A stretch of DNA of 64,000 nt, taken from NCBI GenBank assembly GCA_025360585.1, contig JANYBW010000035.1, forward strand, positions 45,474 to 109,473, in the 5' to 3' direction. The stretch is from Actinomycetes bacterium (GTDB taxonomy: Bacteria > Actinomycetota > Acidimicrobiia > IMCC26256 > PALSA-610). This document shows positions 18,005 to 26,506 of the stretch, piece by piece. Both the position numbers and the translations under genes were made by a program. Each line of letters starts with the position of its first letter. The first letter of the stretch is position 1. Under the pieces are notes generated by a model. It worked only from the letters and a program-made list of their open reading frames with translations, had not been told where the DNA came from and searched no databases.

Positions 18005-19375
18005 TTACTCTCGCGCCATATCCGCGAACTTCGTGAACTTATCGATGAACGCTAAGCGCACGGTTCCCGTCGGGCCACCACGGTGTTTCGCCACAATTAT
18101 TTCGGCCACACCGCGCTGTTCAGAATCTTCGTTGTAATAATCGTCGCGGTAAATGAACAAGACAACATCGGCATCTTGTTCGATCGAACCTGATTCACGA
18201 AGGTCCGCCAGCATTGGCCGCTTGTCGGTTCGGTATTCCAATTGTCGGTTCAGCTGCGACAGTGCCATCACTGGACATTGCATTTCGCGAGCGAGGATTT
18301 TCAAACCCCGAGAAAGTTCCGATACTTCGACCTGGCGAGACTCAATGCGTTTGTTGCTCGACATCAGCTGGAGGTAGTCGACAACGATCAACCCAACTTC
18401 ACCGTACTGGGCCTTGATCCGCCGCGCTTTCGCTCGCATTTCCATGACCGTGCAGCGCGGATCGTCGTCGATAAAAAATGGGGCCTCTGCGAGACGGCCT
18501 ACTGCTTGATTGAGTTTCGGCCATTCATGCTCACCCAATTTGCCAGTTTGCAGATCGCGGGAGTTAATACGCGCCTCGGACGCCAACAAGCGCCGCGTGA
18601 GATCGATCGTGTCCATTTCCATGGAGAAAAACAACACCGGTTTGCGCGATTCCACCGCCACATTCAATGCCGCGCCCAGCGCGAGTGACGTCTTTCCTTG
18701 ACCGGGACGGGCGGCCAAAATGATGAGGTTCGAACGTTGCATTCCGAGCATGATCTCATCGAGGTCGCGAAAACCACTCGGAACGCCCGTCACCGAAGAC
18801 TCTCGGTCGTAGAGCTTTTCCAATTCATTCATGGTCTGTTCGAGTGCGGGATACAGCGATGTCAACGAATCTGCAACGCGATGTTCAGCGATCTCGAACA
18901 CGAGCGCCTCAGCCGCATCGAGCGTCTGATCGACATCGTCGCTGCCGGCATAACCCATCTCCGCGATGTCGCCGCCGACCCCAATCAGCCGCCGAAGTAA
19001 CGAAAGTTCGTGCACAATATTTGCGTAGTGCGCGGCGTTGGCTGAAGCCGGCGTCTGGGCCTGAATCCGCAACAGGGCCTGTTGCCCGCCGATTGGTTCC
19101 AACAAGCCATCACGGCGGAGGTTCTCAGCAACAGTCACTGGATCAACTGCCTCGCCACGATTGTGCAGATCCAGACACGCTCCAAAGAGATGCCCGTGTG
19201 CCGGCTTGTAGAAGTCGCGGGGATCGAGGCGGGCTTCGATCGCGCACGTAATCGCATCGCGCGAAAGCATCATTGAACCCAGCAGGCTCTCTTCTGCTTC
19301 GAGATTGTGCGGCGGAACTCTGCCGCCCTCAGCAGATCGTCGCTGCTGGCGCGCTTCTTCAAAGAACTGGACCAA
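18005..19375 (-). CDS. dnaB: Replicative DNA helicase DnaB
   Basis: A 456-residue RecA-type helicase that unwinds DNA ahead of the replisome. The N-terminal domain starts VPPHNLEAEESLLGSMM. The motor domain has Walker A ARPGQGKTS (about 221), Walker B-like LIVVDYLQLM, and DLRESGSIEQDADVV near the C-terminus. No intein is seen, unlike some actinobacterial dnaB genes. The best start is a TTG at 19375, giving MVQFFEEARQQ; a weak GAGGGGG lies upstream. The upstream spacer carries several DnaA-box-like sites, and the rpsF-ssb-rpsR-rplI operon lies beyond it, a common arrangement. Confidence 0.94.
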   Translation of the reverse strand: MVQFFEEARQQRRSAEGGRVPPHNLEAEESLLGSMMLSRDAITCAIEARLDPRDFYKPAHGHLFGACLDLHNRGEAVDPVTVAENLRRDGLLEPIGGQQALLRIQAQTPASANAAHYANIVHELSLLRRLIGVGGDIAEMGYAGSDDVDQTLDAAEALVFEIAEHRVADSLTSLYPALEQTMNELEKLYDRESSVTGVPSGFRDLDEIMLGMQRSNLIILAARPGQGKTSLALGAALNVAVESRKPVLFFSMEMDTIDLTRRLLASEARINSRDLQTGKLGEHEWPKLNQAVGRLAEAPFFIDDDPRCTVMEMRAKARRIKAQYGEVGLIVVDYLQLMSSNKRIESRQVEVSELSRGLKILAREMQCPVMALSQLNRQLEYRTDKRPMLADLRESGSIEQDADVVLFIYRDDYYNEDSEQRGVAEIIVAKHRGGPTGTVRLAFIDKFTKFADMARE

Positions 19376-19422
19376 CGAAATAGCACCCCCTCAGGTGAGT
19401 ATGAACCATCGCACGAATTGCC

Positions 19423-19624
19423 TGTGGATAGATAGAGCACAACCCAGTGGATACTGAGCCGTTTGTTGTGGATACGCTGCGGACAACCGCCTCAGTTATC
19501 CACAACTACTGTGCACTAGGTATGAGACATCGATAGCCAACTGCTGGCCCCCACAACAGAACAAGGCGGCCAATTTGGCCGCCTTGCACGTTCACACCCA
19601 CAATTGTGGAAAAGCTGTGGACAA
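19423..19624. promoter_or_regulatory. Cluster of DnaA-box-like 9-mers between dnaB and rplI
   Basis: The 270-bp spacer has a perfect TTATCCACA (19496-19504) and a perfect reverse TTGTCCACA (TGTGGACAA, 19616-19624). One-mismatch sites are TGTGGATAG (19423), TGTGGATAC (19467), TGCGGACAA (19478) and TGTGGAAAA (19605), and there is a two-mismatch AGTGGATAC (19446). All but the TTATCCACA point the same way. Likely roles are DnaA control of dnaB or a DnaA-binding locus. As a main origin it fits poorly, because the ribosomal operon would then face the fork. Confidence 0.7.
19562..19586 (-). terminator. Terminator of the rpsF-ssb-rpsR-rplI operon
   Basis: A perfect 12-bp inverted repeat (CAAGGCGGCCAA and its complement) with a single-base loop. 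It starts 59 bp after the rplI stop and is followed on the minus strand by TTCTGTTG. The tail is only partly T-rich, so termination may be imperfect. Confidence 0.7.
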
Positions 19625-19645
19625 CCGTTGCCCATTGGGGATGAC

Positions 19646-20101
19646 TCAGGCGTCTTGACCCACAATGTTCACTGTCAACGATGCTGATAGATCCGAATGG
19701 AGACGAACAGACACATCGTGACTGCCAACTTCCTTCCAGGCCTCATCAACCCCACCGATTTTGCGACGATCAATTTCAACACCGAATTGCTCAAGGATTG
19801 CTGCGGCAATATCCGCGGCGCCAACCGAGCCGAACAACTTGCCGCCTTCTCCGGCACGCGCCACGATTGTCAGCGCCTTGCCTTGAATTTGATTCGCCAA
19901 CGCCTGGGCAGCCTCACGGTCCTTGCGTTCACGCGATTCACGATTGCGACGCATTGCCTCAGCTTGGGCGATGACGCCTCGGGTCGCAGCAATTGCTAAG
20001 CCCTTTGGTACGAGGTAGTTGCGCGCATAGCCAGGAGCTACATCGACGATGTCGCCTTTGCGGCCGAGCGTGTCGACGTCATCACGAAGAACGATCTTCA
20101 T
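19646..20101 (-). CDS. rplI: 50S ribosomal protein bL9
   Basis: A 151-residue L9, normal length. The N-terminal domain shows [34 protein letters not shown] in family order (quoted in part), followed by the long connecting helix ([13 protein letters not shown]) and the C-terminal domain with [14 protein letters not shown]9 binds 23S rRNA near the L1 stalk and helps reading-frame fidelity. The ATG overlaps the stop of rpsR by 4 bp, so they are co-translated. A perfect terminator hairpin lies 59 bp after the stop. Confidence 0.95.
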   Translation of the reverse strand: MKIVLRDDVDTLGRKGDIVDVAPGYARNYLVPKGLAIAATRGVIAQAEAMRRNRESRERKDREAAQALANQIQGKALTIVARAGEGGKLFGSVGAADIAAAILEQFGVEIDRRKIGGVDEAWKEVGSHDVSVRLHSDLSASLTVNIVGQDA

Positions 20102-20547
20102 TCGTCGTCACCCCCCACGAGTGCTTCGGGGTTCTCGAAAGTCGCGTCGGTGTCCACGGTTTCGACATCGTCGAACTCCTCCACCTCAGCATCAGGCGCA
20201 TAACGATCAACGAGCCCGGCATCTTCTGCCGACAGCTCTTGTTCGCCACGGCGTTCGCCACGGCCCTTGCCTTTAGAACGCTGCTGAACCTGACGGACGC
20301 TGTAGGGAAGCAACGCCATTTCACGCGACAGCTTGATCGCTTTTGCGACAGCAGCCTGTTGTTGCTGGTCGTTGCCCGTCACGCGACGCGCCCGGATCTT
20401 GGCCCGCTCTGACATAAACCGACGTAGCAAGTTGACATCTTTGTAGTCGACCCAAGTGATTTTCTCGGTCGTCAGAATCGACGTCTTCTTCTTCATCTTT
20501 TTGTCAGGGCTCATGCCCTTCTTTTTATTCATGGGGGGCTTCGCCAT
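20098..20547 (-). CDS. rpsR: 30S ribosomal protein bS18 with long acidic C-terminal tail
   Basis: The S18 core (about residues 28-88) is clear: [31 protein letters not shown] and ALLPYSV. S18 pairs with S6 on the 30S platform. The protein is 149 residues, against the usual 75-90. The basic N-terminal stretch ([14 protein letters not shown]) is acceptable for the family. The extra 60 residues after VQQRSKGKG turn strongly acidic, with many Glu and Asp ([14 protein letters not shown]). No frameshift is needed to explain it and the tail overlaps rplI only by the ATGA. Its role is unknown. Confidence 0.93.
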   Translation of the reverse strand: MAKPPMNKKKGMSPDKKMKKKTSILTTEKITWVDYKDVNLLRRFMSERAKIRARRVTGNDQQQQAAVAKAIKLSREMALLPYSVRQVQQRSKGKGRGERRGEQELSAEDAGLVDRYAPDAEVEEFDDVETVDTDATFENPEALVGGDDE

Positions 20548-20620
20548 TGCGAACTTCCTTCACGTACCTCGTCGCGCCGGGCAACCCGTCACGAAAATAT
20601 TGCGAACAAATCTGAACTTG

Positions 20621-21109
20621 CTAAAACGGCTCTTCACCGAAGTCGTCGTAACCGCCGCCGGTTGGCGCTCCAGCACCAGCAGCAGGACCGCCCGTAGGAC
20701 GAGATGCGCCGCCACCACCCGAACCGCCGTCGTAACCGCCGCCCGGACCTTTGCGCTCATTGCGCTGCACTTCGGCACGCGCCCATCGCAAGCTGGGGCC
20801 GACTTCATCGGCGAGAACTTCAATCACGGTTTTCTTTTCGCCAGCTTCAGTTTGCCACTGGCGCCATTGCAGACTCCCGGTGACAATCACACGCGTGCCC
20901 TTCGACAACGACTGCACATTTTCTGCAAGGTCGCGCCAACACACAATGTTGTAGAAGCCAGACTCTTCTTTCCACTCGCCGCTTTTGTCTTGGTAGCGAC
21001 GGCTGACTGCGAGTCCGAGGATTGCCTGACCGGCACCACTCGGCGTAAACCGCATTTCGGGTTCACGCGTCAGATTTCCGATGAGGGTTACTGTGTTTCC
21101 ATTAGCCAT
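20621..21109 (-). CDS. ssb: Single-stranded DNA-binding protein
   Basis: A 162-residue SSB. The OB fold runs to about residue 110, with TLIGNLTREPEMRFTPSG, FYNIVCWRDLAENV and GTRVIVTGSLQWRQW. Then comes a Gly-rich linker and the acidic tip DDFGEEPF, the site that recruits replication and repair partners. It coats ssDNA during replication, recombination and repair. It lies between rpsF (41 bp upstream) and rpsR (73 bp downstream), the standard bacterial order. Confidence 0.96.
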   Translation of the reverse strand: MANGNTVTLIGNLTREPEMRFTPSGAGQAILGLAVSRRYQDKSGEWKEESGFYNIVCWRDLAENVQSLSKGTRVIVTGSLQWRQWQTEAGEKKTVIEVLADEVGPSLRWARAEVQRNERKGPGGGYDGGSGGGGASRPTGGPAAGAGAPTGGGYDDFGEEPF

Positions 21110-21150
21110 GGTTGGGTTCCTTTCCTACGCAGACGAGACGCCTGCCGGGA

Positions 21151-21483
21151 TTATTCCGCCGTAGCGTCGCTCATCACCGGCGGGCCGTAGACCGATTCCG
21201 GGATGCGCAGCACCTTGTGACGGATTACTTCATCAGCAAGGGAAAGGACCCGGTGCAGCTCGGCCATCGCCGGGGGCTCAGAACGGGCCTGAATGACCAC
21301 GTAGTAACCCTCGGTTTTCTTGTTGATTTCGTAGGCCAAACGACGCCGGCCCCAAAAATCGATATAGCCGCGAACGGCACCGTGGGACTCAATGAGCTTG
21401 AGCCATTTCTCCACGTTGCCCCGGATCACTTCCTCATCCAGGTCCGTGTCGACAATGACCATCACTTCGTACGCCCGAGACAT
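21151..21483 (-). CDS. rpsF: 30S ribosomal protein bS6
   Basis: A 110-residue S6. Visible family signatures are YEVMVIVDTDLDEE, WGRRRLAYEINKKTEGYYVVI and the VLRIPESVYGP tail. S6 binds S18 and the 16S rRNA central domain. It is the first gene of the operon with ssb, rpsR and rplI. The start ATG has a strong AGGAGG ribosome site, and two stem-loops lie directly upstream (see leader). Confidence 0.96.
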   Translation of the reverse strand: MSRAYEVMVIVDTDLDEEVIRGNVEKWLKLIESHGAVRGYIDFWGRRRLAYEINKKTEGYYVVIQARSEPPAMAELHRVLSLADEVIRHKVLRIPESVYGPPVMSDATAE

Positions 21484-21502
21484 GGACGAAACCTCCTTCG
21501 GA

Positions 21503-21536
21503 CCGCAACCCGTAGTTGCGGGCCCCGGTATGGGGC
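21503..21536 (-). promoter_or_regulatory. Double stem-loop in the rpsF leader
   Basis: On the minus strand, GCCCC/GGGGC with a five-base loop (21522-21536) is followed directly by CCGCAAC/GTTGCGG with a five-base loop (21503-21521). The AGGAGG and start codon come next. The position suits autogenous control by an S6-S18 complex, as known in other bacteria, but I have not matched it base by base to the published motif. Confidence 0.45.
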
Positions 21537-21679
21537 AGGGCGGAAAACTCGATTAGGCACCCAGACATCCGAAACTTCGAACGCGTGGGAACCGAGCCAA
21601 GTTAGCAGTGGCATCAACAACAGTTCCTATCGTTGAACACTCTGCCACAACCCTCGGACATCGTTAGGCTCACTCCGCA

Positions 21680-23260
21680 ATGACCCGGCCAAATCCCAAC
21701 GAGCCTGCCCGAGCAAAACTGGCGGAGGGCGAAGCCACCGGTCCAACAACGATTGACCTCCCGAACCAATCCAGCTGGCCTTGGGCGACATTGAGTTTGG
21801 CGATGGTCACCATCGGGTTAGGGCTTCGCATTTGGACACTGCTGTCACCCATGGGACGGCTAGACGCCGACGAAGCGGTGGTTGCCTTGATGGGTCGAGC
21901 AATCGCTACCGGCCATCGCCCACCGGTATTTTTTTACGGTCAGTACTACGGCGGGACCATCGAGCCCTTTTTGGTCGGGCTTGCTCTCAAGATCCACAAC
22001 GGTCCACTCAGTGTCAAAATGGTTCCGTTACTGCTCAGCGGCGTCGCGTGTTGGCCTTTTCAACGAGCCCTCAAGCGCATTGTTGGGGCTCGCCGGTCAT
22101 GGCTTGGCGCCGCGTTGCTGTTTTCGTGGCCGGGAACTACGTGGCTTTCCACCAAAGAACGGGGTTTCTACTGGGTTGGGATGGTCCTGGTGTGTTGCGC
22201 CGTCTGGCTCGCAGTACAGATTCAACAAACGACTACACCGTCCATTCGGCTGTGGGCACTCTTTGGGCTCAACGCCGGCGTCGCCTGGTACGACTCCGCG
22301 CAATGCATGTACCTCATCGCGCCCCTCTCGATTTGGCTCGTCGCAACCCAACGACCCAACGCCCGAAAGATCGCGGCGGCCTCCGCGGGAGCCATCATTG
22401 GCGCAATTCCTTGGCTGTACGGATTTTGGCAATTTCGGAATCGAGTCTTTCAACAAGAAACATCGGGCGTCTCGTACGCGACGCGGCTGTGGGGCGTTGT
22501 GCGGGAGTTGCTCCCTCGAACGCTGGGGCTTCGACGCCTCTTCGTACCCGGCTGGACCTTCGGGATTTTCGGTCTCGCGCTGTTCATCATGCTGATCGCG
22601 ATGTTCATCTTCTACGCGAACGAGTTCCGCAATCGAGCTCGTCCCCACACGGCCTCGTGGATCCCGATTTGTCTCGTTATTTTCCCGCTGTTCGCGGCCG
22701 TCCCAACTTTGTCGGTGTTCCTTTCTGAACCTCGATACGGCCTGTATTTCATTCCAACGGTTGTCGCGTTCATCGTCACGCGCGTCAAGCAATTCAAGAC
22801 AATGGTTGGAGTCGCTATTGTCGCGTTAGCAATTGCATGTGCCTCGGCGGCGCAACTCAACTCCATCGCGCGACACCGGCAGCAACCACTACTCGATCTC
22901 GTTCCGAGCGACACACGAACACTCGAACAAGTTCTGCATCACCGCAACATTTCTACGATCTACGCCGACTATTGGGTTGCGTACCCGATCACATTTCGCG
23001 GATCCGCAGGACTCATCGCCTCGCCACTAGACCTGCCCCGGATTCCTGCGTATCAACAAATCGTGGACGGTGCTCGCACCACGACTTGGGTGCTGTATCG
23101 AGATTCCCAACGCGACCGTGCGATCGCCAAGGCACTCCGAAACCACCACATCGAATTCAGTCGAACAACGGTAGACGCGTTCGCGATTTATGCGCTCACG
23201 ACGTACGTAAACCCGAGTGATTTCAACGCCTTTTGGCGGCGCAATCCTCCGGGCGCCTAG
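21680..23260 (+). CDS. GT-C fold membrane glycosyltransferase (ArnT/PMT-like)
   Basis: A 526-residue polytopic membrane protein. The first loop has LDADEAVVALMGRAI and FFYGQYYGG, matching the catalytic Asp-containing loop of dolichyl/polyprenyl-phosphate-mannose-type GT-C enzymes. About 10-12 hydrophobic segments follow, and the soluble C-terminal part starts near residue 400. Such enzymes transfer a sugar from a polyprenyl-phosphate donor outside the cytoplasm. A soluble N-terminal stretch (about 30 residues) precedes the first helix. The gene is convergent with panB; the stops overlap by four bases. The donor and acceptor are unknown. Confidence 0.82.
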   Translation: MTRPNPNEPARAKLAEGEATGPTTIDLPNQSSWPWATLSLAMVTIGLGLRIWTLLSPMGRLDADEAVVALMGRAIATGHRPPVFFYGQYYGGTIEPFLVGLALKIHNGPLSVKMVPLLLSGVACWPFQRALKRIVGARRSWLGAALLFSWPGTTWLSTKERGFYWVGMVLVCCAVWLAVQIQQTTTPSIRLWALFGLNAGVAWYDSAQCMYLIAPLSIWLVATQRPNARKIAAASAGAIIGAIPWLYGFWQFRNRVFQQETSGVSYATRLWGVVRELLPRTLGLRRLFVPGWTFGIFGLALFIMLIAMFIFYANEFRNRARPHTASWIPICLVIFPLFAAVPTLSVFLSEPRYGLYFIPTVVAFIVTRVKQFKTMVGVAIVALAIACASAAQLNSIARHRQQPLLDLVPSDTRTLEQVLHHRNISTIYADYWVAYPITFRGSAGLIASPLDLPRIPAYQQIVDGARTTTWVLYRDSQRDRAIAKALRNHHIEFSRTTVDAFAIYALTTYVNPSDFNAFWRRNPPGA

Positions 23261-24156
23261 GCTAGCTGGGTCGAACGCGGGGTCGGAGTTGTGTAGAGGT
23301 CCAATGCCTGATTCATGCCATCAGTCATGTGGTACGTCTCGGCACTTGAAGGGAACGTTCCGGTTCGAACATCGTTCACGAACGCGCGCACTGCCTCGGT
23401 AGCAATCGCTTCGACGTCGGCGTACTGACGAACAAACTTTGGCGCCCGGCGACTCCCGTCACACATGCCCAACAAGTCGTGGTAGACGAGCACTTGGCCA
23501 TCGCAATGCCGCCCCGCGCCGATGCCAATGGTTGGGATCGACACCGAATCGGTAACCATCCGGGCGAGTCCATCGGGAACACATTCCAAAACGATGCCGA
23601 AACAACCAGCCTCAGCCAACGCCATCGCATCCTCAACAATGCGTTGGGCTGCATCGAGCTGTTTGCCTTGTACCTTGAATCCGCCCATCGCCAACATTGA
23701 CTGCGGAGTCAGTCCGATGTGGCCCATCACGGGGATTTCGGCATCCAGAATTGCTTGCACTGAGTCAATACGTTTGCGGCCACCTTCGAGTTTCACCGCG
23801 CCTGCACCAGCACGGACCAACATCGCCGCGTTACGCACCGTCTCAGCGCGATCGACGTGATAACTCATCCATGGAAGATCGCCAACGATTAACGCCTTCG
23901 GTTTTGTTCGCGCGACCGCGGCGACGTGATGCGCCATGTCTTGGGTCGTGACCTGCATTGTGTCGTCGTAACCGAGCACGACCATCGCGAGTGAGTCACC
24001 CACCAGGATCATGTCGGCCGCTGCTGCTTCGACCACTCGAGCCGACGGCGCGTCGTAGGCCGTGACCATAACCAACGGCTCGGCTGCTCCTTTACGTTGA
24101 GCAATCGACGGTGCGGTGATTTGGCCGCGCGAACGAACAGGCGCTTGTGAATTCAT
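23257..24156 (-). CDS. panB: 3-methyl-2-oxobutanoate hydroxymethyltransferase
   Basis: The enzyme makes ketopantoate from alpha-ketoisovalerate and methylene-THF, the first committed step to pantothenate and CoA. The 299-residue product shows MVTAYDAPSARVVEAA, VGDSLAMVVLGYDDT, the metal-site TTQDMAHHVAAV, GAGAVKLEGG and FGIVLECVPDGLA with the catalytic Glu. I chose the ATG giving MNSQAPVRSRG; an in-frame extension to 24372 would add 72 residues with no family match. No panC or panD lies next to it. It converges on the GT-C gene. Confidence 0.95.
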   Translation of the reverse strand: MNSQAPVRSRGQITAPSIAQRKGAAEPLVMVTAYDAPSARVVEAAAADMILVGDSLAMVVLGYDDTMQVTTQDMAHHVAAVARTKPKALIVGDLPWMSYHVDRAETVRNAAMLVRAGAGAVKLEGGRKRIDSVQAILDAEIPVMGHIGLTPQSMLAMGGFKVQGKQLDAAQRIVEDAMALAEAGCFGIVLECVPDGLARMVTDSVSIPTIGIGAGRHCDGQVLVYHDLLGMCDGSRRAPKFVRQYADVEAIATEAVRAFVNDVRTGTFPSSAETYHMTDGMNQALDLYTTPTPRSTQLA

Positions 24157-24359
24157 GACGCAGTCCTTTACGAAACGTCCAGGGCTCCAACGGCTCCCGG
24201 CGCACGCAAACGATATCCAAAAGTTGGCCAGAAGTACAGCAGGAAAATTGCATTCTCGGCGCGGTTCACGAATCACAATTGTGTAATTTCGCCTGCCGCG
24301 AGCGGCGCGCTGAACGCGCTCAGTTGGTACCGCCCATCCCGATATGTCAGGCTGGCTCC

Positions 24360-24731
24360 ATGACTCAAGCACCCGAATTCGTCGTTCGTGATTTTTGCTC
24401 AGCCTGGGAAAGGCTCAACATTGAAGAAATTATGGGGTTTTTCGCCGACGACGCGGTGTACCACAACATTCCGGTCGATCCGGTGGTGGGGGTCGACGCC
24501 ATCCGCGCCATGATCGAAATGTTCACGACTGGCGTCGAGCGCATTGAGTTCCAGATCAAACACCTCAGCGCAAACCATGACGTGGTGCTCACCGAGCGTA
24601 TCGATGTCTTTCATAAAGCTGACCACTCGATCTCGCTGCCGGTGATGGGCATCTTCGAAATTCAGCACGGCAAAATTACGGCCTGGCGCGACTATTTCGA
24701 TCTCAACCAATACATGCAGCAAATCCAGTAG
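24360..24731 (+). CDS. Limonene-1,2-epoxide hydrolase-like protein (SnoaL-type fold)
   Basis: A 123-residue protein of the limonene epoxide hydrolase family. Visible features are FVVRDFCSAWERLN and the active-site stretches YHNIP (Tyr, Asn), ERIDVF (Arg-x-Asp) and AWRDYFDL (Asp). Together these match the Tyr-Asn, Arg-Asp-Asp set of the Rhodococcus enzyme. That enzyme adds water to small epoxides; many homologues with the same set have unknown substrates. I chose the ATG giving MTQAPEFVV, because earlier in-frame starts have no family match. It ends 9 bp before the convergent beta-helix gene. Confidence 0.82.
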   Translation: MTQAPEFVVRDFCSAWERLNIEEIMGFFADDAVYHNIPVDPVVGVDAIRAMIEMFTTGVERIEFQIKHLSANHDVVLTERIDVFHKADHSISLPVMGIFEIQHGKITAWRDYFDLNQYMQQIQ

Positions 24732-24740
24732 CGAAACCGT

Positions 24741-26381
24741 TCAGGCTTTTCGGTTGGTGCCGCACCAGCTTGTAGCAGGCACTCCCTCGCACGGGTTCGG
24801 CATCGTCGCAAGATGCTTCGGCAACGGAGGCATCACAACGCCGGTCGTTGGTGGATAGTTCGCGCCGGCAGGGCAACTCCCGAAGCCCGTGTCACACAGC
24901 ACTTGCTCCAACAGATTGGCATCGACATCCGGCGCGGTCGTCGGAACGCCGCAGGTACGGGTTGTGGTCTGGAGATCAGCGGGAGTCGTGCCATCGGGCA
25001 TTGTGTTGTCCCGGTAGCAGTTACTCGGGCGGCCAGCCAACAACGACAACTCTGCAAAGTCGCCGTTCGTCGGATTCCCAAAAAACCCGTTATTCCGGAA
25101 CGTGTTGTGCAACAACGCGGTGCCTTCGGTGTCGATCACGCAACCGAAGCCTGCAACTTGCGCGCCACCAACGCCCTCGCAGGTCTGGCCCGGATCCGGC
25201 GTGCCGCTATCTGGAAACGGTACGAACAACACGCCCCAAGCACCGTTGTTTTCGAACGTGTTGTACATCACGGTGTCGTTTCGGCCACCCGAAATCGTCA
25301 TTCCGGTACCGAGTGGGCCCGCGCTCGCACTGCCTTGCTGCGGCACGTTCGGATTGTTGTTGTCATGCACGCGATTGTGGATAAATACCCAGCACGAATG
25401 GGTGCGGGTGATTGGGTTAATCGCTCCGTGCAGACACGCACCGTTTTGCGGCGCCGGCGGATCTCCCGCAATTTGAGTATTGGTATCGAAACCATCTTTG
25501 TTGTGGTCAAACTCAGAGTTCTGAATCAAAATCGAGCCGCCGGAGTTCGTACCCGAATAACCCAAGGCGCTGTATTGCAACCAGGCGTGATCGATCGTCA
25601 TATCGCATTCCTGCTTGCAGGCACCGACATACAGACCCGAGTCACTGAAGTTGCTCGCGTACACCTGATCCCACAGCCCGCGGCCACGAGCATCGGATGA
25701 AAAAATCCCGTAGCTCGCCGCAACCTTGCCGCTTCCGTAGTACGACGACGTCGCGGTCAGATAGCGGCCGGTGTAGCCACGCAAGCCAATCTTGCCGGTG
25801 TCCGCACCACCATTCCACCAAATACCGTTACCGGAATCGGAGCCGCTACTCAAAAAGTTGCACGCAGTCAGGTTTTCAACACTGACGTTGTCCGCCTTGA
25901 ATACAACGATGCCATTACGGCCTGCGTGATTGCCGTTTGCATCGACTGGGCCGAGATCCTGAGCTGCGGGATCAGAGCTGCACGCTGAAGCGGCGCCGGG
26001 CAACGTACCGTCAACAATGACACCATTACGATCCATGCCTCGGATATGAATTCCCGGCTTGTTAACGAAAACGCCGCCGAAACCGCCGTGTTCGAGCTGG
26101 GCGTGGCTGTGATCATGATTCTCGTGGTAATCGCCCGGCCCAACGAGGACCCAATCGCCGGCATTCGCCGCATCGACGGCGGATTGAATCGTACGGAACT
26201 GCCCGTGATGGCCGCGATAGTCGCCAACCGTCAGCACCCGCACACCCGCAGTATTGGCGCCAGGAGTATTGGCCGAAGTACCGAGTGGAACCGCACATGC
26301 CGCCACCAATGCTGAAAATACAGCAGCACCCGCGATTGTCCGCGACCCGAGCCATCCTCGTCGAACCAGCTGTGAAGTCAT
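24741..26381 (-). CDS. Secreted lipoprotein with right-handed parallel beta-helix
   Basis: The N-terminus has a signal sequence ending in LVAAC (about residue 28), a lipobox, so it is probably anchored outside the membrane. The mature part begins with VRVLTVGDYRGHHGQFRTIQSAVDAANAGDWVLV (quoted in part), a pectate-lyase-like opening, followed by GDYHE. Repeating strand motifs (IQNSEFDHNKDG, YNTFENNGAWGV, LLHNTFRNNGFFG) mark a parallel beta-helix of about 12 turns. Many Cys residues may form disulfides. This fold occurs in polysaccharide lyases, hydrolases and adhesins; no catalytic set can be named. I chose the ATG giving MTSQLVRRG; earlier in-frame ATGs exist. Confidence 0.8.
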   Translation of the reverse strand: MTSQLVRRGWLGSRTIAGAAVFSALVAACAVPLGTSANTPGANTAGVRVLTVGDYRGHHGQFRTIQSAVDAANAGDWVLVGPGDYHENHDHSHAQLEHGGFGGVFVNKPGIHIRGMDRNGVIVDGTLPGAASACSSDPAAQDLGPVDANGNHAGRNGIVVFKADNVSVENLTACNFLSSGSDSGNGIWWNGGADTGKIGLRGYTGRYLTATSSYYGSGKVAASYGIFSSDARGRGLWDQVYASNFSDSGLYVGACKQECDMTIDHAWLQYSALGYSGTNSGGSILIQNSEFDHNKDGFDTNTQIAGDPPAPQNGACLHGAINPITRTHSCWVFIHNRVHDNNNPNVPQQGSASAGPLGTGMTISGGRNDTVMYNTFENNGAWGVLFVPFPDSGTPDPGQTCEGVGGAQVAGFGCVIDTEGTALLHNTFRNNGFFGNPTNGDFAELSLLAGRPSNCYRDNTMPDGTTPADLQTTTRTCGVPTTAPDVDANLLEQVLCDTGFGSCPAGANYPPTTGVVMPPLPKHLATMPNPCEGVPATSWCGTNRKA

Positions 26382-26506
26382 TCCAACCACCATCTCTTCG
26401 AAATTCAAAACCGCGCGTGGCGCGCAGCAGCCCACCTAGCGTAAACAAAACCCAGCACGTCGCGCCAGTGTGCAGCGTCAAATCATCAAGGCGTCGGCGG
26501 CTGGTC

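Noticed and set aside
19376..19645. Main chromosomal origin in the dnaB-rplI spacer
   Set aside because: The ribosomal operon on the right would run against the fork, while the dnaA region has clear divergence, parS and the canonical gene order. A secondary DnaA site fits better.
22097..22792. 231-residue minus ORF
   Set aside because: Antisense to the GT-C gene; its high charge is that of a shadow of membrane-helix codons.
24813..25700. 295-residue + strand ORF
   Set aside because: Antisense to the beta-helix gene, with no motif and a very Arg-rich composition.
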